From contig SSNP01000302.1 of NCBI GenBank assembly GCA_006937955.1, positions 185,817 to 249,816 on the forward strand: a stretch of DNA of 64,000 nucleotides, written 5' to 3'. A model generated the notes under the pieces. The model saw only the letters and a program-made list of their open reading frames with translations, made no database searches and was not told where the DNA came from. The translations under genes were made by a program, and so were the position numbers. The DNA is from Pachypanchax playfairii. Its lineage: Eukaryota > Chordata > Actinopteri > Cyprinodontiformes > Aplocheilidae. Numbering within the stretch: position 1 is the first letter of the stretch; each line of letters starts with the position of its first letter. Shown here piece by piece: positions 63,481 to 64,000 of this stretch.

Positions 63481-64000
63481 TTAAAGGTGGTATATGGAAC
63501 ATTTTCATAAAAAGCAACATTTTTAACAAAATAAATGCCATAAATGCTAAAGGGTGTTTAGAGGGGTGCAGAATGAAAATACAGTATTTTCTTTAGAAAT
63601 TATATTTGAAGTAAAATATAATAAAATATATATTTTGTTTACATCTATCAGCCAATAGCTGGCAAAGTAGCGGGCATCATTGCAGGTTGCCTTATATGGT
63701 AAATAGGCCGTAATAATGAGGCTGATACTGTGGAGGGTGGTGGAGACTGCTAGTCTAGCAGCTGGGAGCCACAGGGATATGAGGCAATTTTGGACCAGAA
63801 ACCTGAGCTCTTTGCCATGGACTGAATCGATGACTGAGCGACGAACAGGTAGGACTTCTCCCCATTTAATGGAGTCAGTGTGATCAGCAGCATGATTAAT
63901 GAGCTGAATGCGTGGTATTTTGTTGTCATTCTCAGGAAGAAGCAACCAGAGAGGATCGGGGATCAGAGTGGGTTTGGTGAGGAATTTTCATGACATAGGA
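63481..64000 (+). mobile_element. TTAA MITE, family AGGTGCAATATGGAAC, runs off the window
   Basis: Begins TTAAAGGTGGTATATGGAAC and follows the copy at 51545-55041 through AGAGGGGTGCAGAATGAAAA, ATCTATCAGCCAATAGC, AGGTTGCCTTATATGG and GTTTGGTGAGGAATTTTCATG up to the last base. The right end is not in the window. Overlapping open frames inside it are not genes. Confidence 0.85.

Noticed and set aside
63547..63945. 132-codon - strand open frame as an mtbp exon
   Set aside because: It overlaps a TTAA MITE whose sequence recurs at 51545-55041, and the peptide does not resemble MTBP.

Overview
This window comes from a vertebrate nuclear genome, most likely a ray-finned fish. It has spliced genes with canonical GT/AG boundaries, AT-rich introns and a dense, layered population of teleost-type transposons: DIRS, Tc1/mariner, hAT, TTAA-flanked MITEs, an L2-type LINE, a tRNA-derived SINE and an LTR relic. 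No bacterial genes, operons, CRISPR arrays or real tRNA/rRNA genes are visible.

Two host genes are present, both partial and pointing at each other. The 3' half of a syntrophin gene, best matched to beta-1-syntrophin (sntb1), runs on the + strand. Its six exons lie at 4993-5110, 5251-5340, 20336-20472, 20614-20810, 33089-33318 and 35537-35629. They encode the end of the split PH1 domain, PH2 and the C-terminal syntrophin-unique domain. The last two coding exons of a gene I read as mtbp (MDM2-binding protein) lie on the - strand at 61068-61133 and 60945-60989. I recall the same tail-to-tail SNTB1/MTBP order in human. The 25 kb between them holds no recognisable host gene.

Most of the rest is mobile DNA. 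Positions 1-4992 are an sntb1 intron with one hAT MITE. Positions 5590-15445 form a tandem array of about 308-bp units built around (TG)n and telomere-like TTAGGG-rich sequence. The array is split by a 1.1-kb hAT element (6327-7423) and by a complete 5.6-kb DIRS retrotransposon (7778-13379) with inverted terminal repeats, an internal complementary region, gag, RT/RNase H and a tyrosine recombinase. Positions 17271-19634 hold two TTAA-flanked elements, one carrying an L2 insertion. Positions 22440-23252 are a hAT element containing a second hAT element, both with intact target duplications. Positions 25690-28020 are a decayed L2-type LINE on the - strand.

The intergenic region is a stack of nested insertions. 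A DD36E Tc1 copy (43207-46860) is split by a 2.5-kb TG...CA LTR-like element, which itself carries a SINE. A second SINE is split by a TTAA MITE (46917-47491). A Tc1 copy with perfect termini and one frameshift lies at 48874-50121. Positions 51545-55041 hold a three-level nest: a TTAA MITE split by a Helitron-like 3-kb element that is itself split by another TTAA MITE. Inside the mtbp intron lies an apparently intact Tc1 transposon (61357-62959) with a full 340-residue transposase and two nearly identical 200-bp inverted repeats.

I found no clear new biochemical system. The most unusual items are the complete DIRS architecture with a readable empty site, the young Tc1 copy, the Helitron-like element with hairpins at both ends, and several TTAA-flanked families that share TTAAAG ends, one of them carrying a piece of host-like coding sequence.
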